From NCBI GenBank assembly GCA_905221605.1, contig CAJNDS010002355.1, positions 60,001-95,000 of the forward strand: 35,000 nt of DNA, written 5' to 3'. A model generated the notes under the pieces. It worked only from the letters and a program-made list of their open reading frames with translations. It was not told where the DNA came from and made no database searches. Source of the DNA: Symbiodinium natans (lineage: Eukaryota > Sar > Dinophyceae > Suessiales > Symbiodiniaceae). A program made the position numbers and the translations under genes. Positions 1 to 8,381 of the stretch are shown in pieces; within the stretch, counting starts at the first letter, position 1; each line of letters begins with the position of its first letter.

Positions 1-444
1 GTTCAGGATGTCGATCCAGAATACCCGGCTGCAGAGTTAAACCCTGTAGAATTGCTCCACGAAACCGCAACCACCCTAAACCCCAAACCCCAAACCCTAA
101 ACTTGAGAGGACAACCCCGGTACAACCTGCGCAGCTTTTGCGGCCCAGCGGCAACGCATCCAGCGACAGATTTTTTTCGGGCCGTTTCTCCCCTTCTGTC
201 GCAGAGAACGTGTCAGGTGCGAGTTTGAGTACATCAGTGACTGGTCGGGTGATCTCGTTGCTTTTTGAGCTCAGGGTACAGGGTTCCGAGGTTTGGAGGG
301 TCTCGAAGGTTTAGAGGTTTCGAGGGCTTCAAAGGGTTTAGGACTTTTGGGTGAGGCTGTTGAGGGGCTAAGGGTAAACTTCCCACCTGAAACGGCCCCA
401 GAATCACTTGAATGGGCCCGGGGGTTCGACGCACAACTCCTTGA
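1..444. other. Gene-free spacer with short degenerate C-rich telomeric stretch
   Basis: Mixed-composition sequence with a short CCCTAAA/CCCCAAA stretch at 72-105 and scattered degenerate GGTTTAGG-like words at 290-360. The only open frame (minus strand, 234-434) reads through telomere-like words and has no recognisable domain. No gene is seen. Confidence 0.7.
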
Positions 445-511
445 CCCTAAACCCTAAACCCTAAACCCTAAACCCTAAACCCTAAACCCTAAACCCTAAA
501 CCCTAAACCCC
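445..511 (-). repeat. Interstitial telomeric array (CCCTAAA)n, about 9 copies
   Basis: Nearly perfect CCCTAAA heptamers. The array faces the G-rich array at 588-696 across a 76-bp spacer, so the two form an inverted pair: C-rich, spacer, G-rich. Confidence 0.97.
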
Positions 512-587
512 ATAGAACAGCATCCCCAGGGCCCACAGCAGTCCAGTAGCCAAGCACCAACCGGGACGAGCTGAATGGGAGTGAGGC

Positions 588-696
588 TAGGGTTTAGGGT
601 GTAAGGGTTTAGGGTTTAGGGTTTAGGGTTTAGGGTTTAGGGTTTAGGGTTTAGGGTTTAGGGTTTAGGGTTTAGGGTTTAGGGTTTAGGGTTTAG
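588..696 (+). repeat. Interstitial telomeric array (TTTAGGG)n, about 14 copies
   Basis: One early irregular unit (GGGTGTAAGGG), then perfect TTTAGGG heptamers to the end. It is followed by a degenerate C-rich stretch (716-815), so the orientation flips again within 20 bp. Confidence 0.97.
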
Positions 697-1136
697 TGCT
701 TGCGGTAGAACCACCTTAAACCCCTCAAACCCTATAGCCCTTCACCCCGAAGTCCTTCCGCAAATCCTAAACCTCTAGGAACCCTAAACCCTAAACCTAG
801 TCCTAAGCCGAGACCACGGAATCTAGGCTTTGAATCTTGTGTTCTGCAGCCTACGCTCAACGAAGCAGAGAGGGTATCCACCAGCGGCCAGCAGTCTGCC
901 TCGCAGCTTCGCGTTGATTTCGGGGGCTTGGCTTGGGGTACTTATGTTTAGGGTTTGGGGTTTAGGGCTTAGGGTTTAGGGTTTAGGGTTACTACCCAAA
1001 TAGGCCTGTGAACCACTTCGACCACCACCGCTGCACGCTTGGCGGCTGCTGGCCTTGGCTTCCCGGGGTGATCATTTATAGGGCTCTGAAGGGAGGGGGG
1101 TTTAGGGTTTAGGGTTTTGGGTTTTGGGTTTAGGGG
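697..1136. repeat. Spacer with short degenerate telomeric blocks of both orientations
   Basis: Degenerate CCCTAAA words lie at 716-815 and G-rich TTTAGGG/TTTGGGG words at 945-993 and 1094-1136. The sequence between them (816-944, 994-1093) is GC-rich and shows no convincing open frame. Confidence 0.75.
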
Positions 1137-1367
1137 TAGGGGGGGTAGGTAACCCAATGTTCCCTAATACTCCCCACTCCCTGAGCTCCCTAAGCTTCCC
1201 TAAGGTTCCCTGGCGTGCTCAGGGTGTTTAAAGTGGTCAGGGGGGTTCACTGGTATGCTGCACATGCGAAATCCTTATCCAATAAAGTTCTATACATATG
1301 TCTATATCTATCTGCACATATATGTATGTCTATCTATGTAGATATGCATATCTTTACTCATTTATTC

Positions 1368-1384
1368 GAGAGAGAGAGAGAGAG
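1368..1384. repeat. (GA)n microsatellite
   Basis: Uninterrupted GA dinucleotides over 17 bp, followed by a G-rich stretch. Confidence 0.9.
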
Positions 1385-1529
1385 GGGGAGAGCTACCCTT
1401 GCAAAGAGACCCACCCCCCCCCCCCCAAGATGTACGCTTGGCTGGGCTTCCAGCCACACCTCACGCTCCGAGCTTCCCGCGCCCAGGTTGCCTGCCTGGG
1501 GCTTACACTGAAAAACAAAAACGAAAATG

Positions 1530-1631
1530 GCAAAACCTTAAAGAAGAACCTCAAAGCAAAAAAAGAAGCTCATGTTTGATAAAACATTAGCAAAACCTTA
1601 AAGAAGAACCTTAAAACAAAAAAAGGAGCTC
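1530..1631 (+). repeat. 42-bp direct repeat, two copies, 60-bp period
   Basis: Copies at 1530-1571 and 1590-1631 both begin GCAAAACCTTAAAGAAGAAC and end in GAGCTC or AAGCTC after an A-rich stretch. They differ at about 3 positions and are separated by 18 bp. A recent local duplication is the simplest reading. Confidence 0.9.
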
Positions 1632-1733
1632 TAGAGCGCTCAGAGTGGCCTGGCCTCTAGCAATGCCGCGGACTGCGACCTCGAGGAAGCGCCTCAGGGA
1701 TTTGCCAGAGTCCCTTGGAGGTTCGCCACTTAT

Positions 1734-1893
1734 GGGTTTAGGGTTTAGGGTTTGGGGTTTAGGGTTTAGGGTTTGGGGTTTAGGGTTTGGGGTTTGGGGT
1801 TTGGGGTTTGGGGTTTGGGATTTGGGGTTTGGGGTTTGGGGTTTGGGGCTTAGGATTTGGGGTTTGGCGTTTGGGGTTCGGGTTTAGGGTTTA
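1734..1893 (+). repeat. G-rich telomeric array with TTTGGGG variants
   Basis: Starts with TTTAGGG units and passes into a run of TTTGGGG units, with single irregular units (TTTGGGA, TTAGGAT). The 80-aa frame 1645-1887 is just this repeat translated (GLGFGVW). Confidence 0.93.
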
Positions 1894-1902
1894 GGCTTAC
1901 GG

Positions 1903-1985
1903 ATAGGTCGGGATACAAGCACCCTAAGTCAGGCTATAGCCACAGTTATAATCCATTACTATATAAGTATCCGTGACCCTCCAAG
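1903..1985 (+). mobile_element. TIR-A family element, right-end fragment
   Basis: The interior (CACCCTAAGTCAGGCTATAGCC) resembles the CACCCTAAGTAAGGTTACAAACATAGC interior near 8312, and the right end runs ATAAGTATCCGTGACCCTCC then AAG. The left end is lost against the telomeric array. Fragment of a non-coding TIR family. Confidence 0.55.
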
Positions 1986-2056
1986 TGGGGTCTCTTAGAG
2001 GCTGCTTGATGAGCTCTTGGAGGTTTTCGAGCGAGCTTTTCCGTCATCTAGGGTTT

Positions 2057-2130
2057 TCTAGGATCTTTGTGAGACTTAGGGTTTATTTAGGGTTCTAGGA
2101 TCTTTATGGGGTTTAGGGTTTATTTGGGGT
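2057..2130 (+). repeat. 37-bp imperfect tandem duplication
   Basis: TCTAGGATCTTTGTGAG at 2057 and TCTAGGATCTTTATGGG at 2094 each continue into a GGGTTTATTT word. Two diverged tandem copies. Confidence 0.7.
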
Positions 2131-2261
2131 CTAGTGTTTATAGGGTTCAGGGTTGAGGGTTTAGGATAGTAGGGAGCATGTCGGAAGGCCTTCGAACTCG
2201 GATTCCTATAAACACTACAGCATAAAAGGCCCCGCATGCCCCCTAGCGCGAAATAGGGTTT

Positions 2262-2395
2262 TCGGGCTGTAGGGTTTAGGGCTTGGGGTTTAGGGTTTAG
2301 GGTTTAGGGTTTAGGGTTTAGGGTTTAGGGTTTAGGGTTTAGGGTTTAGGGTTTAGGGTTTAGGGTTAGGGTTTAGGGCTTAGGGTTTAGGGTTC
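2262..2395 (+). repeat. Interstitial telomeric array (TTTAGGG)n, about 18 copies
   Basis: Mostly perfect heptamers, with one hexamer (TTAGGG) near 2366 and GGGCTTA variants at both ends. Confidence 0.97.
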
Positions 2396-2490
2396 TGAGA
2401 TGCTCGCTGTCGCCTCACCCCTGAGGCTAGGTCCCGACTGGCGCGGCCGAGCAAAGAGGCTGCTCGGCAGCGACATGTCAGCCTCACACG

Positions 2491-2770
2491 GTTTAGGGTT
2501 TAGGGTCTAGGGTCTAGGGTTTAGGGTTTAGGGTTTAGGGTTTAGGGTTTAGGGTTTAGGGTTTAGGGTTTAGGGTTTAGGGTTTAGGGTTTAGGGTTTA
2601 GGGTTTAGGGTTTAGGGTTTAGGGTTTAGGGTTTAGGGTTTAGGGTTTAGGGTTTAGGGTTTAGGGTTTAGGGTTTAGGGTTTAGGGTTTAGGGTTTATC
2701 GGATAGGGGTTAGGTTTTGGGGTTTAGGCGTCTAGGGTTTAGGGGTTTAGGGGCTTAGGGGTTTAGTTAT
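2491..2770 (+). repeat. Long interstitial telomeric array, about 25 perfect copies plus degenerate tail
   Basis: TCTAGGG variants at 2503-2516, then uninterrupted TTTAGGG to 2697, then a degenerate tail with TTTAGGGG octamers. The spacer before it (2396-2490) is GC-rich with no clear open frame. Confidence 0.97.
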
Positions 2771-2870
2771 GATATAAATCAGTACTACCCAAAGATGATC
2801 TGCCTCCGGCCGCCTGCCTCGGGACTCTTGGCGGCCGGGCTGTGTGTGATTAGTTCAAAAGCACCGGCCC

Positions 2871-2946
2871 ACGTTCCGACATTAGGGGCATCATATTGGG
2901 ATCTTTAGTGTTGGGGAGTCCTACTATTTTGGGGTCTATGTATCTG
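2871..2946 (-). mobile_element. TIR-B family fragment
   Basis: Reads ACGTTCCGACATTAGGGGCA, then a GGAGTCCTACTATTTTGGGG core. This is the reverse complement of the core of the complete element at 27050-27158. The far end is not recognisable. Non-coding. Confidence 0.6.
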
Positions 2947-3045
2947 GATTGCAGAGAAAGTGCACTCCCACGGTCCCCCGTTTTGTATATCTATATATGA
3001 TGTGAAGATGCCCTAGCCAAAGCTCCGAATACGACGCCGGGAGAA

Positions 3046-3132
3046 CTTGGAGGTTTTTTGGGGTACTTAGAAGTAGTGTTAGAAGTAGGTCCCTTCAAAC
3101 CCTACTTGTAAGTACCCCAATGAACCTTCAAG
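3046..3132. mobile_element. TIR-A family element, complete, 87 bp, MITE-like
   Basis: The left end is CTTGGAGGTTTTTTGGGGTA followed by CTTAGAAGTAG. The right end is CTACTTGTAAGTACCCCAAT followed by GAACCTTCAAG. The two ends are imperfect inverted repeats of about 30 bp around a very short middle, so the element can fold into a long hairpin. It has no coding capacity. Six or more related copies occur in the window. Confidence 0.8.
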
Positions 3133-3249
3133 CATGGGAACACTCATGAGGACAGGGCTGCCTTTCCCCAATGGTTGCTGCAGAAGGTCTCTTGTTTCCA
3201 TAGAAGCCTGGAATGCCTCCAGGTTGTTTGGAACTTAGAAGTATTCTGT

Positions 3250-3305
3250 TACCCTAAACCCTAAACCCTAAACCCTAAACCCTAAACCCTAAACCCTTAA
3301 CCCTT
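3250..3305 (-). repeat. Interstitial telomeric array (CCCTAAA)n, about 7 copies
   Basis: Perfect CCCTAAA units ending in two CCCTTAA variants. Confidence 0.96.
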
Positions 3306-3361
3306 AACCAAAATTCGGGCACTTCTAGCCCTCCTTATCGGAACCTTCAAGCAGGCCAGAT

Positions 3362-3448
3362 GCGGGTTTCCGAAATTAGGGGTATCTTCTTGGGATCTAA
3401 TTTTTTTGGGCAGTCCTACTATTTGGGGTCTTTATTCAGGGTCCCTTA
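3362..3448 (-). mobile_element. TIR-B family fragment
   Basis: Begins GCGGGTTTCCGAAATTAGGG and holds the core AGTCCTACTATTTGGGG, matching 2871-2946 and the reverse complement of 27050-27158. The right side runs into a telomeric block at 3446. Confidence 0.65.
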
Positions 3449-3510
3449 CCCTAAACCCTAAACCCTAAAGAGAGGGAAACAGATTTAGGGTTTGGGGTTT
3501 AGGGTTTCTG
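3446..3510. repeat. Small inverted pair of telomeric blocks
   Basis: C-rich CCCTAAA units (3446-3468), a 15-bp AG-rich spacer, then G-rich TTTAGGG/TTTGGGG units (3484-3510). Confidence 0.9.
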
Positions 3511-3639
3511 GAAAGCCTATCTCAGCTCGGGGCGCGCAGTCGCACGACGTTGCTGATTGGGTTGCGGCAGATCGCACAGGTTGCCTCAACAATCATGAAG
3601 GCCTTGAGCATCTGAGAGCCCCGTTCTAAGAACCTCCCA

Positions 3640-3758
3640 CCCTAAACCCTAAAACCCTAAACCCTAAACCCTAAACCCTAAACCCTAAACCCTGGTAACC
3701 CTAAACCCAAAACCCTAAACCCTAAACCCTAAACCATACACCCTAAACCCTAAACCCT
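3640..3758 (-). repeat. Interstitial telomeric array (CCCTAAA)n with interruptions
   Basis: About 15 units, with an octamer (CCCTAAAA), a GGTAA interruption near 3694 and a CATACA unit near 3735. Confidence 0.95.
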
Positions 3759-3864
3759 CTTTTTTGGCTTCAAAGTTCAGTCTCCTTGAAGTTACACAGG
3801 TTCGGCCCTTGAATGTGGGACCTTGTATCGAAGGGACAAGTATTCTGTCTCTACAGGCACTTCC

Positions 3865-3926
3865 ACCCTAAACCCTAAACCCTAAACCCTAAACCCTAAA
3901 CCCTAAACCCTAAACCCTAAACCCTA
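3865..3926 (-). repeat. Interstitial telomeric array (CCCTAAA)n, about 9 copies
   Basis: Perfect heptamers. The short sequence GAACAGAATACTCGTCCCTTCC just after it is nearly the reverse complement of GAAGGGACAAGTATTCTGTC just before it, so the array is bracketed by a short inverted repeat (about 3828-3850 and 3947-3970). Confidence 0.93.
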
Positions 3927-4074
3927 TTGACCCATCATGGGCAGAGAACAGAATACTCGTCCCTTCCCCATCATGGGCAGCTGTCGTATGTAGAGTTTAG
4001 GAGTGTGCTCGGGCGGGCAGCGGGGAGGCATGCTAAATCCTACTAGACCCTGGACCCTATAGACCCTGCGATAG

Positions 4075-4161
4075 GGTTTAGGGTTTAGGGTCTAGGGTCT
4101 AGGGTCTAGGGTCTAGGGTCTAGGGTCTAGGGTCTAGGGTCTAGGGTCTAGGGTCCAGGGT
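4075..4161 (+). repeat. Homogenised variant array (TCTAGGG)n
   Basis: Two TTTAGGG units are followed by about 9 consecutive TCTAGGG units and one TCCAGGG. A single T-to-C variant has been amplified locally. Confidence 0.95.
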
Positions 4162-4187
4162 CCGCCGACCCTGGCGGTGTGTTGGAT

Positions 4188-4532
4188 GGGAAAAGGAGGG
4201 TGAAACCTCCCTCTTTCCCTCCTTACCCCCCCAAAACTTTTGGGGGGGGGGGGGGGGGCGTCGGGGGGTACCCGCCAGCTTTAAACTCATGGACCTAGGC
4301 GTTTTCGCACAGGGCTGAGAAAAAACCCCTGTTTGGCTCCCACACTCCCCCCCCCTACCCCCCCCCTACCCCCCCCCCTACCCCCCCCTACCCCCCCCCC
4401 CCCATACCCCCCCCCCCCCAACCCCCCACCCCCCCCCCAAACAGGAACCGCAAACAAAATCACCAAACCCCAAACCTTAAACTTGTTCTCCTGCGGGGTC
4501 GGCGGCTTGAGCCGGAGGCTCTTAAATTTAGG
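4188..4532 (+). mobile_element. Poly-C/poly-G cassette, copy 1
   Basis: The left end GGGAAAAGGAGGGTGAAACC plus CTCCCTCTTTCCCTCCTTAC is shared with copy 3 (14330). The right end GTCGGCGGCTTGAGCCGGAG plus GCTCTTAAATTTAGG is shared with copy 2 (9161-9200) and in part with copy 3. Inside are a C7-A4-C-T4-G17 palindromic stretch (4226-4258) and a long C-rich, T/A-interrupted tract (4345-4440). There is no believable coding frame: the 70-aa proline-rich frame is the poly-C tract. Conserved ends around a variable homopolymer body suggest a repeated, possibly mobile, unit. Confidence 0.65.
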
Positions 4533-4652
4533 TTTTAGGTTTTAGGTTTTAGGGTTTAGGGTTTAGGGTTTAGGGTTTAGGGTTTAGGGTTTAGGGTTTA
4601 GGGTTTAGGGTTTAGGGTTTAGGGTTTAGGGTTTAGGGTTTAGGGTTTAGGG
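4526..4652 (+). repeat. Interstitial telomeric array (TTTAGGG)n, about 17 copies
   Basis: Begins with TTTTAGG octamer-like units at the cassette boundary, then perfect heptamers. Confidence 0.97.
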
Positions 4653-4739
4653 CCAGAACTCAAGATGCCCTTCACCCTGAAGCCTGGCTCGCCCTTCGCT
4701 CCAGCAGCTGCAGGGCGCAGGAGACGCACATTCCTGGAG

Positions 4740-5170
4740 TGGGTTTAGGGTTTTGGGTTTAGGGTTTAGGGTTTGGGGTTTGGGGTTTGGGGTTTGGGGT
4801 TTGGGGTTTGGGGTTTGGGGTTTAGGGTTTAGGGTTTAGGGTTTAGGGTTAGGGGTTTAGGGTTTAGGGTTTAGGGTTTAGGGTTTAGGTTTAGGGTTTG
4901 GGTTTAGGGTTTAGGGTTTAGGGTTGGGGTGGGGGTTTGGGGTTTGGGTTTGGGGTTTAGGGGTTAGGGGTTTAGGTTTTTAGGGTTTAGGGTTGGGTTT
5001 AGGTTTAGGGTTTAGGGTTTAGGGTTTAGGGTTTAGGGTTTAGGGTTTAGGGTTTAGGGTTTAGGGTTTAGGGTAGGTTTTAGGGTTTAGGGTTTAGGGT
5101 TTAGGGTTTAGGGTTTAGGGTTTAGGGTTTAGGGTTTAGGGTTTAGGGTTTAGGGTTTAGGGTTTAGGGT
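4740..5170 (+). repeat. Composite G-rich telomeric array, about 430 bp
   Basis: Sub-blocks are TTTGGGG units (4770-4822), perfect TTTAGGG runs (5002-5075, 5085-5168) and several units with a 1-base deletion or insertion (TTAGGGG, TTAGGG, GTTTAGGT). It is one of the longest blocks in the window. Confidence 0.97.
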
Positions 5171-5217
5171 CTAAGCCTAGGGCTTCGTAAGACTTCGACT
5201 TTTCTGCTCCGACTTAT

Positions 5218-5572
5218 GATGTATCCCTAAACCTGGGCTCTAGACGCCTGAGCCCTCAGCCCCCCAAAACCCTATGTTCCTCAGTATCCTTCCTCAAACC
5301 CTAAAGCCGCTCAAGCCCCTTAAAACCCCTAAAAAAAACCCTAGACCCTGTACCTTAAAAACTCCTAAACCGCCCTACTACACAACCGCTTGGCAGAAGG
5401 GTTCACAAGGTGTGCTGTTTAGGGTTTAGGGTTTAGCATTTAGGCAGACCTGGGTGGGGTCCCCCTCATGAGAAATGGAGGCCCCCGTCCCCTCCCCTCC
5501 TCTCCTAAACCCTAAACCCTAAACCCTAAACCCGAAACCCTAAACCCTAAACCCTAAACCCTAACCCCCAAA
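5218..5572. repeat. Degenerate and perfect telomeric blocks, mixed orientation
   Basis: Degenerate C-rich words (5218-5370), a short G-rich block (5417-5445), a pyrimidine-rich stretch (5460-5505) and a good CCCTAAA array (5505-5572, one CCCGAAA unit). No gene is seen. Confidence 0.8.
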
Positions 5573-5671
5573 CATACGACAATACGCTTACCCACGGCCT
5601 GCGTGCCCGCACTCCAAGAGCACTGCCTGAGGTACCTGGTGCAAGAAGTCAGCTTGAGGTTTCAGGTGCAG

Positions 5672-5790
5672 GTTTAGTATTTAGGGTTTAGGGTTTAGGG
5701 TTTAGGGTTTAGGGTTTAGGGTTTAGGGTTTAGGGTTTAGGGCTTGGGGTTTAGGGTTTAGGGCTTAGGGTTTAGGGTTGAGGGTTTAGA
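5672..5790 (+). repeat. Interstitial telomeric array with GGGCTTA variants
   Basis: About 9 perfect TTTAGGG units, then units with CTTAGGG and TTGAGGG changes. It faces the C-rich array 5505-5572 across a 99-bp spacer. Confidence 0.95.
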
Positions 5791-5895
5791 GGTGCAACCC
5801 AACACCTACACGTCAAGTTCCAAGCGCCAAATCCAAGCCTGACACCCGGAACCTCGACCTGTGCACCCACCCTTACATCCTAAACCCTACTCTTA

Positions 5896-6002
5896 AGGGT
5901 TTAGGGTTTAGGGTTTAGGGTTTAGGGTTTAGGGTTTAGGGTTTAGGGTTTAGGGTTTAGGGTTTAGGGTTTAATTAGGGTTTAGGGTTTAGGGTTTAGG
6001 GT
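5896..6002 (+). repeat. Interstitial telomeric array (TTTAGGG)n, about 15 copies
   Basis: Perfect units interrupted once by TTAATTAGGG near 5972. A short C-rich piece (5875-5890) abuts it in the opposite orientation. Confidence 0.96.
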
Positions 6003-6083
6003 GGTTGTTTCATGGTCCCTTAGTATGGGCCCTTAACAGGGGACCCCTTATATACCCCTTATATGAAACTACCCTTAGATACA
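6000..6083. mobile_element. Candidate small TIR element between opposed arrays
   Basis: GGGTGGTTGTTTCAT at the left and ATATGAAACTACCC at the right are imperfect inverted repeats. The middle contains repeated CCCCTTATATA words. It sits exactly between a G-rich and a C-rich telomeric array. Only one copy was recognised. Confidence 0.35.
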
Positions 6084-6092
6084 AGTAAGTAC

Positions 6093-6335
6093 CTAAACCC
6101 TTAACCCTGAACCCTAAACGCTAAACCCTAAACCTAAACCCTAAACACTAAACTCTAAACTCTAAACCCTAAACCCTAAACCCTAAACCCTGAACCCTAA
6201 ACCCTTCAGAAACCCCCCCAAAAAGCCTATGAAGCGTACAGTGAAACCTCGCCTGGTCGTAGCAGATGAAGCAGAGCTGCTCAGACCTGGATCAAGGTTC
6301 GAGCTTCAGGGTTATTGGATGTAGAACCCTGAACC

Positions 6336-6374
<39 letters not shown>

Positions 6375-6449
6375 ACCCTAAACCCTAAACCCTAAACCCT
6401 GAACCCTAAACCCTAAACCCTCAACCCTCAACCCTCAACCCTAAACCCA
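6093..6449 (-). repeat. C-rich telomeric arrays with homogenised CCCTCAA units
   Basis: Array 6093-6205 has CCCTAAA with CACTAAA, CTCTAAA and CCCTGAA changes. After a 120-bp spacer, array 6326-6449 contains 6 consecutive CCCTCAA units and a second short CCCTCAA run near 6420, framed by CCCTAAA units. Confidence 0.95.
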
Positions 6450-6573
6450 ACGCAGCTCCGGAATGCCCAAGGCCCATTTGGCACCCGGCTCTACTATCTC
6501 CTCGTAGTTCGCCCCGCGCGCGGAGAGAATCGACCTGAGTCGCCAGGGCGGGCCGAAGGGTCGGAAGGCTGAT

Positions 6574-6720
6574 TTTGGTTTGGGGTTTAGGGTTTAGGGT
6601 TTGCGGTTTAGGGTTTAGGGTTTGGGGTTTAGGGTTTGGGGTTTGGGGTTCAGGGTTTAATTAAGGTTTAGGGTTTGGGGTTTGGGGTTTGGGGTTCAGG
6701 GTTTAAGGTTTAGGGTTTTT
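6574..6720 (+). repeat. G-rich telomeric array, TTTAGGG/TTTGGGG mixed
   Basis: Includes TTTGCGG, GTTCAGG and TTAATTAAGG irregular units, so it is older or more degraded than the 29.7 kb block. Confidence 0.92.
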
Positions 6721-7180
6721 AAAAGTGCAGCGGACTTTCGCTCTGCACGGGGCTCATGTCCCATGCAACACGCACCAAAGTGAAACAACCAAGATGACCT
6801 ACTATTTGCTTAAGAACCCCACATAACATAAAAAAAATATTCTTCGGTAGTAAAGGGATTATTTGTTTTAAGTTTTTGGACGGTTCTCAAGCAAATGGTA
6901 GTGACGCCGAAGCGAGAGGACGGTGATTCAGTCTGTTGTACTGTTCCGCATTCATGTGCCGGTTGCCGAAATTGGGGCACGTCTTTTTTTGTGTTTTTGG
7001 AGGGGGGGGGGGGGGTTCTTTCTATTTGGGGTATGAAAGGGGTACCCCAATTTTGGGAAATACCCATGTAGAAATAGTACGTTAACTTGCATTTGAAAAA
7101 GGTTGCAAGCTTAAGGACCTCCAACAGAAGCTGTCCCAATCTTCGGAACCCCATGTCGGCTTCTGCCCCCATGCTTGCCC
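6721..7180. other. Gene-free AT-richer spacer with one TIR-B-like element
   Basis: Holds a poly-G run (7003-7016) and the TIR-B-like element at 6958-7072. The minus-strand 120-aa open frame (6810-7172) crosses the element and the poly-G run (poly-proline in translation) and shows no domain, so it is not called as a gene. Confidence 0.6.
6958..7072. mobile_element. TIR-B family element, about 115 bp
   Basis: The left end is CCGGTTGCCGAAATTGGGGC. The right end GGTACCCCAATTTTGGGAAA plus TACCC is its imperfect inverted repeat. The core has TTTCTATTTGGGGT, as in the 3362 copy, and a poly-G expansion. Non-coding and MITE-like. Confidence 0.65.
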
Positions 7181-7350
7181 CAAACCCTAAACCCTATACC
7201 CTAAACCCTAAACCCTAAACCCCAAGCCCTAAACCCTAGGGGTGTATTAGGGTTTAGAGTTAATAGGGTTTAGGGTTCAGGGTTTTTGGGGTTTAGGGGG
7301 GTGAAAGCTTTAGAGCTATTAGGGCTTAGGGTTCAGGGGGTTAAGGGTTG
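7181..7350. repeat. Adjoining C-rich and G-rich telomeric blocks
   Basis: CCCTAAA units (7181-7238) meet degenerate G-rich units (7245-7350) within 7 bp, a near-direct inverted junction. Confidence 0.9.
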
Positions 7351-7643
7351 AGGGTCTTCGTTTCTGTTGGTGGGCCTCTCCGGGTGGCTTTGTCTTTTTC
7401 TGCCTGTACTAGCTTTTGTAGTTGGAGATGGTAAGGTGGAAAACTACCCCCTCCGATGCATTCTTAAAGAAAGCCACCAAGCTAGGCATTCCTACAAAAG
7501 TCAGCTCCACTCAACCAACCAACAGAGCAACTCCTAAAGCAGGTTGACGAAATCAATAGTGGGATCCCCTAATAATCAGGACCCCAATAAGGTAGCCCGA
7601 ATATAAACCTAAACCACAAAATTCTACAAGCATACATCTCATA
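7351..7643. other. Gene-free spacer with a TIR-B remnant
   Basis: The words GGACCCCAATAAGGTAGCCC at 7579-7598 match the interior of the complete TIR-B element near 27118. No open frame of note. Confidence 0.5.
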
Positions 7644-7813
7644 CTCGGAGGCTCATGGGTACTAAGAAGTAGGGTTAGAAGTCGGGTAGCTGTGATTATA
7701 AGCTTGTTTAGGGTACCTCAAACCCTAAGTACCCCTAAACCCTAAACCCCAAACCCTAAACCCCAAACCCTAAACCCTAAACCCCTGCTTGTAAGTACCC
7801 ACGAACCTCCAAG
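7644..7813. mobile_element. TIR-A family element with an internal telomeric array
   Basis: The left end is CTCGGAGGCTCATGGGTACT then AAGAAGTAGGG. The right end is TTGTAAGTACCCACGAACCT then CCAAG, its imperfect inverted repeat. A CCCTAAA/CCCCAAA array (about 7735-7786) lies just inside the right end. TAAGTACCC occurs on both sides of the array (7726-7734 and 7792-7800), the arrangement expected of a target-site duplication. No coding capacity. Confidence 0.8.
7735..7786 (-). repeat. Telomeric array inside a TIR-A element
   Basis: About 7 units alternating CCCTAAA and CCCCAAA, bounded by the 9-bp direct repeat TAAGTACCC. Confidence 0.93.
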
Positions 7814-7902
7814 TAGAAAACCCTGGTCACCGGGCTCCCGCGCGCCGAGGGGTCCAGCGAGATCCTCGCGATGGACGCCACCGCCGACCCGGTAGCCTCG
7901 AA

Positions 7903-8200
7903 AACTGCGGTTTAGGGTTTCGGGTTTGAGCTCAACTCTTGACCCTAAACCATGACTTAGGGTTTAGGGTTTAGGGTTTAGGGTTTAGGGTTTAGGGTTC
8001 CGGGTTTAGGGTTTAGGGTTGAGGGCTTGCAAGGGGTTTGGGGCTTAGGGCTCTTGAAGTTTAGGGTTTAAGGCTTTGGGCTTCCGGGGGATGAGGTTTA
8101 GGGCTTTGGGCTTTCGGACTTGAGGCTTGGGGATCAGGGCTTCTGGCTTTCAGGGTATGGCATTTCGGGGGAACCTAAGCCCTAAACCCTAAACCCTCAA
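7903..8200. repeat. Degenerate telomeric region
   Basis: Good TTTAGGG units at 7957-8025, then increasingly degenerate GGGCTT/GGGTTT words to about 8160, then a short C-rich CCCTAAA block (8174-8200). Confidence 0.88.
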
Positions 8201-8239
8201 AAAGCAGCTCATCTATCCGGTCTGGGCTGTGGGGTTCAA

Positions 8240-8258
8240 CCCCCCCCCCCCCCCCCCC
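8240..8258. repeat. C19 homopolymer
   Basis: Nineteen consecutive C, next to the left end of a TIR-A copy. Confidence 0.93.
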
Positions 8259-8264
8259 GAAAAC

Positions 8265-8352
8265 GTGAAGGTTCATGAGGGTACTTGTTTAATAGCTCGG
8301 GGTTCTCCAAGCACCCTAAGTAAGGTTACAAACATAGCTATCCTACCTATAG
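8265..8352 (+). mobile_element. TIR-A family fragment, left end and interior
   Basis: GTGAAGGTTCATGAGGGTAC at the left and an interior CACCCTAAGTAAGGTTACAA, homologous to copies at 1903 and 27433. The right TIR is replaced by a CCCTAAA array (8351-8381). Confidence 0.55.
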
Positions 8353-8381
8353 CCCTAAACCCTAACCCTAAACCCTAAACC
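8351..8381 (-). repeat. Short telomeric array (CCCTAAA)n
   Basis: About 4 units, one with a 1-base deletion. Confidence 0.9.

Larger units (their letters stand above)
1137..1733. other. Gene-free spacer with (GA)n and a poly-C run
   Basis: Holds an AT-rich TATATG-type stretch (about 1290-1350), a (GA)n run at 1368-1384, a poly-C run near 1413-1426 and the direct repeats annotated separately. Three overlapping plus-strand open frames here are mutually incompatible and low in complexity. No gene is supported. Confidence 0.6.

Noticed and set aside
4333-4545. Proline-rich and glycine-rich frames (also 14319-14619 and 34012-34203)
   Set aside because: Direct translations of poly-C/poly-G tracts.
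6810-7172. 120-aa minus-strand open frame
   Set aside because: Crosses a TIR-B element and a poly-G run that translates to poly-proline.
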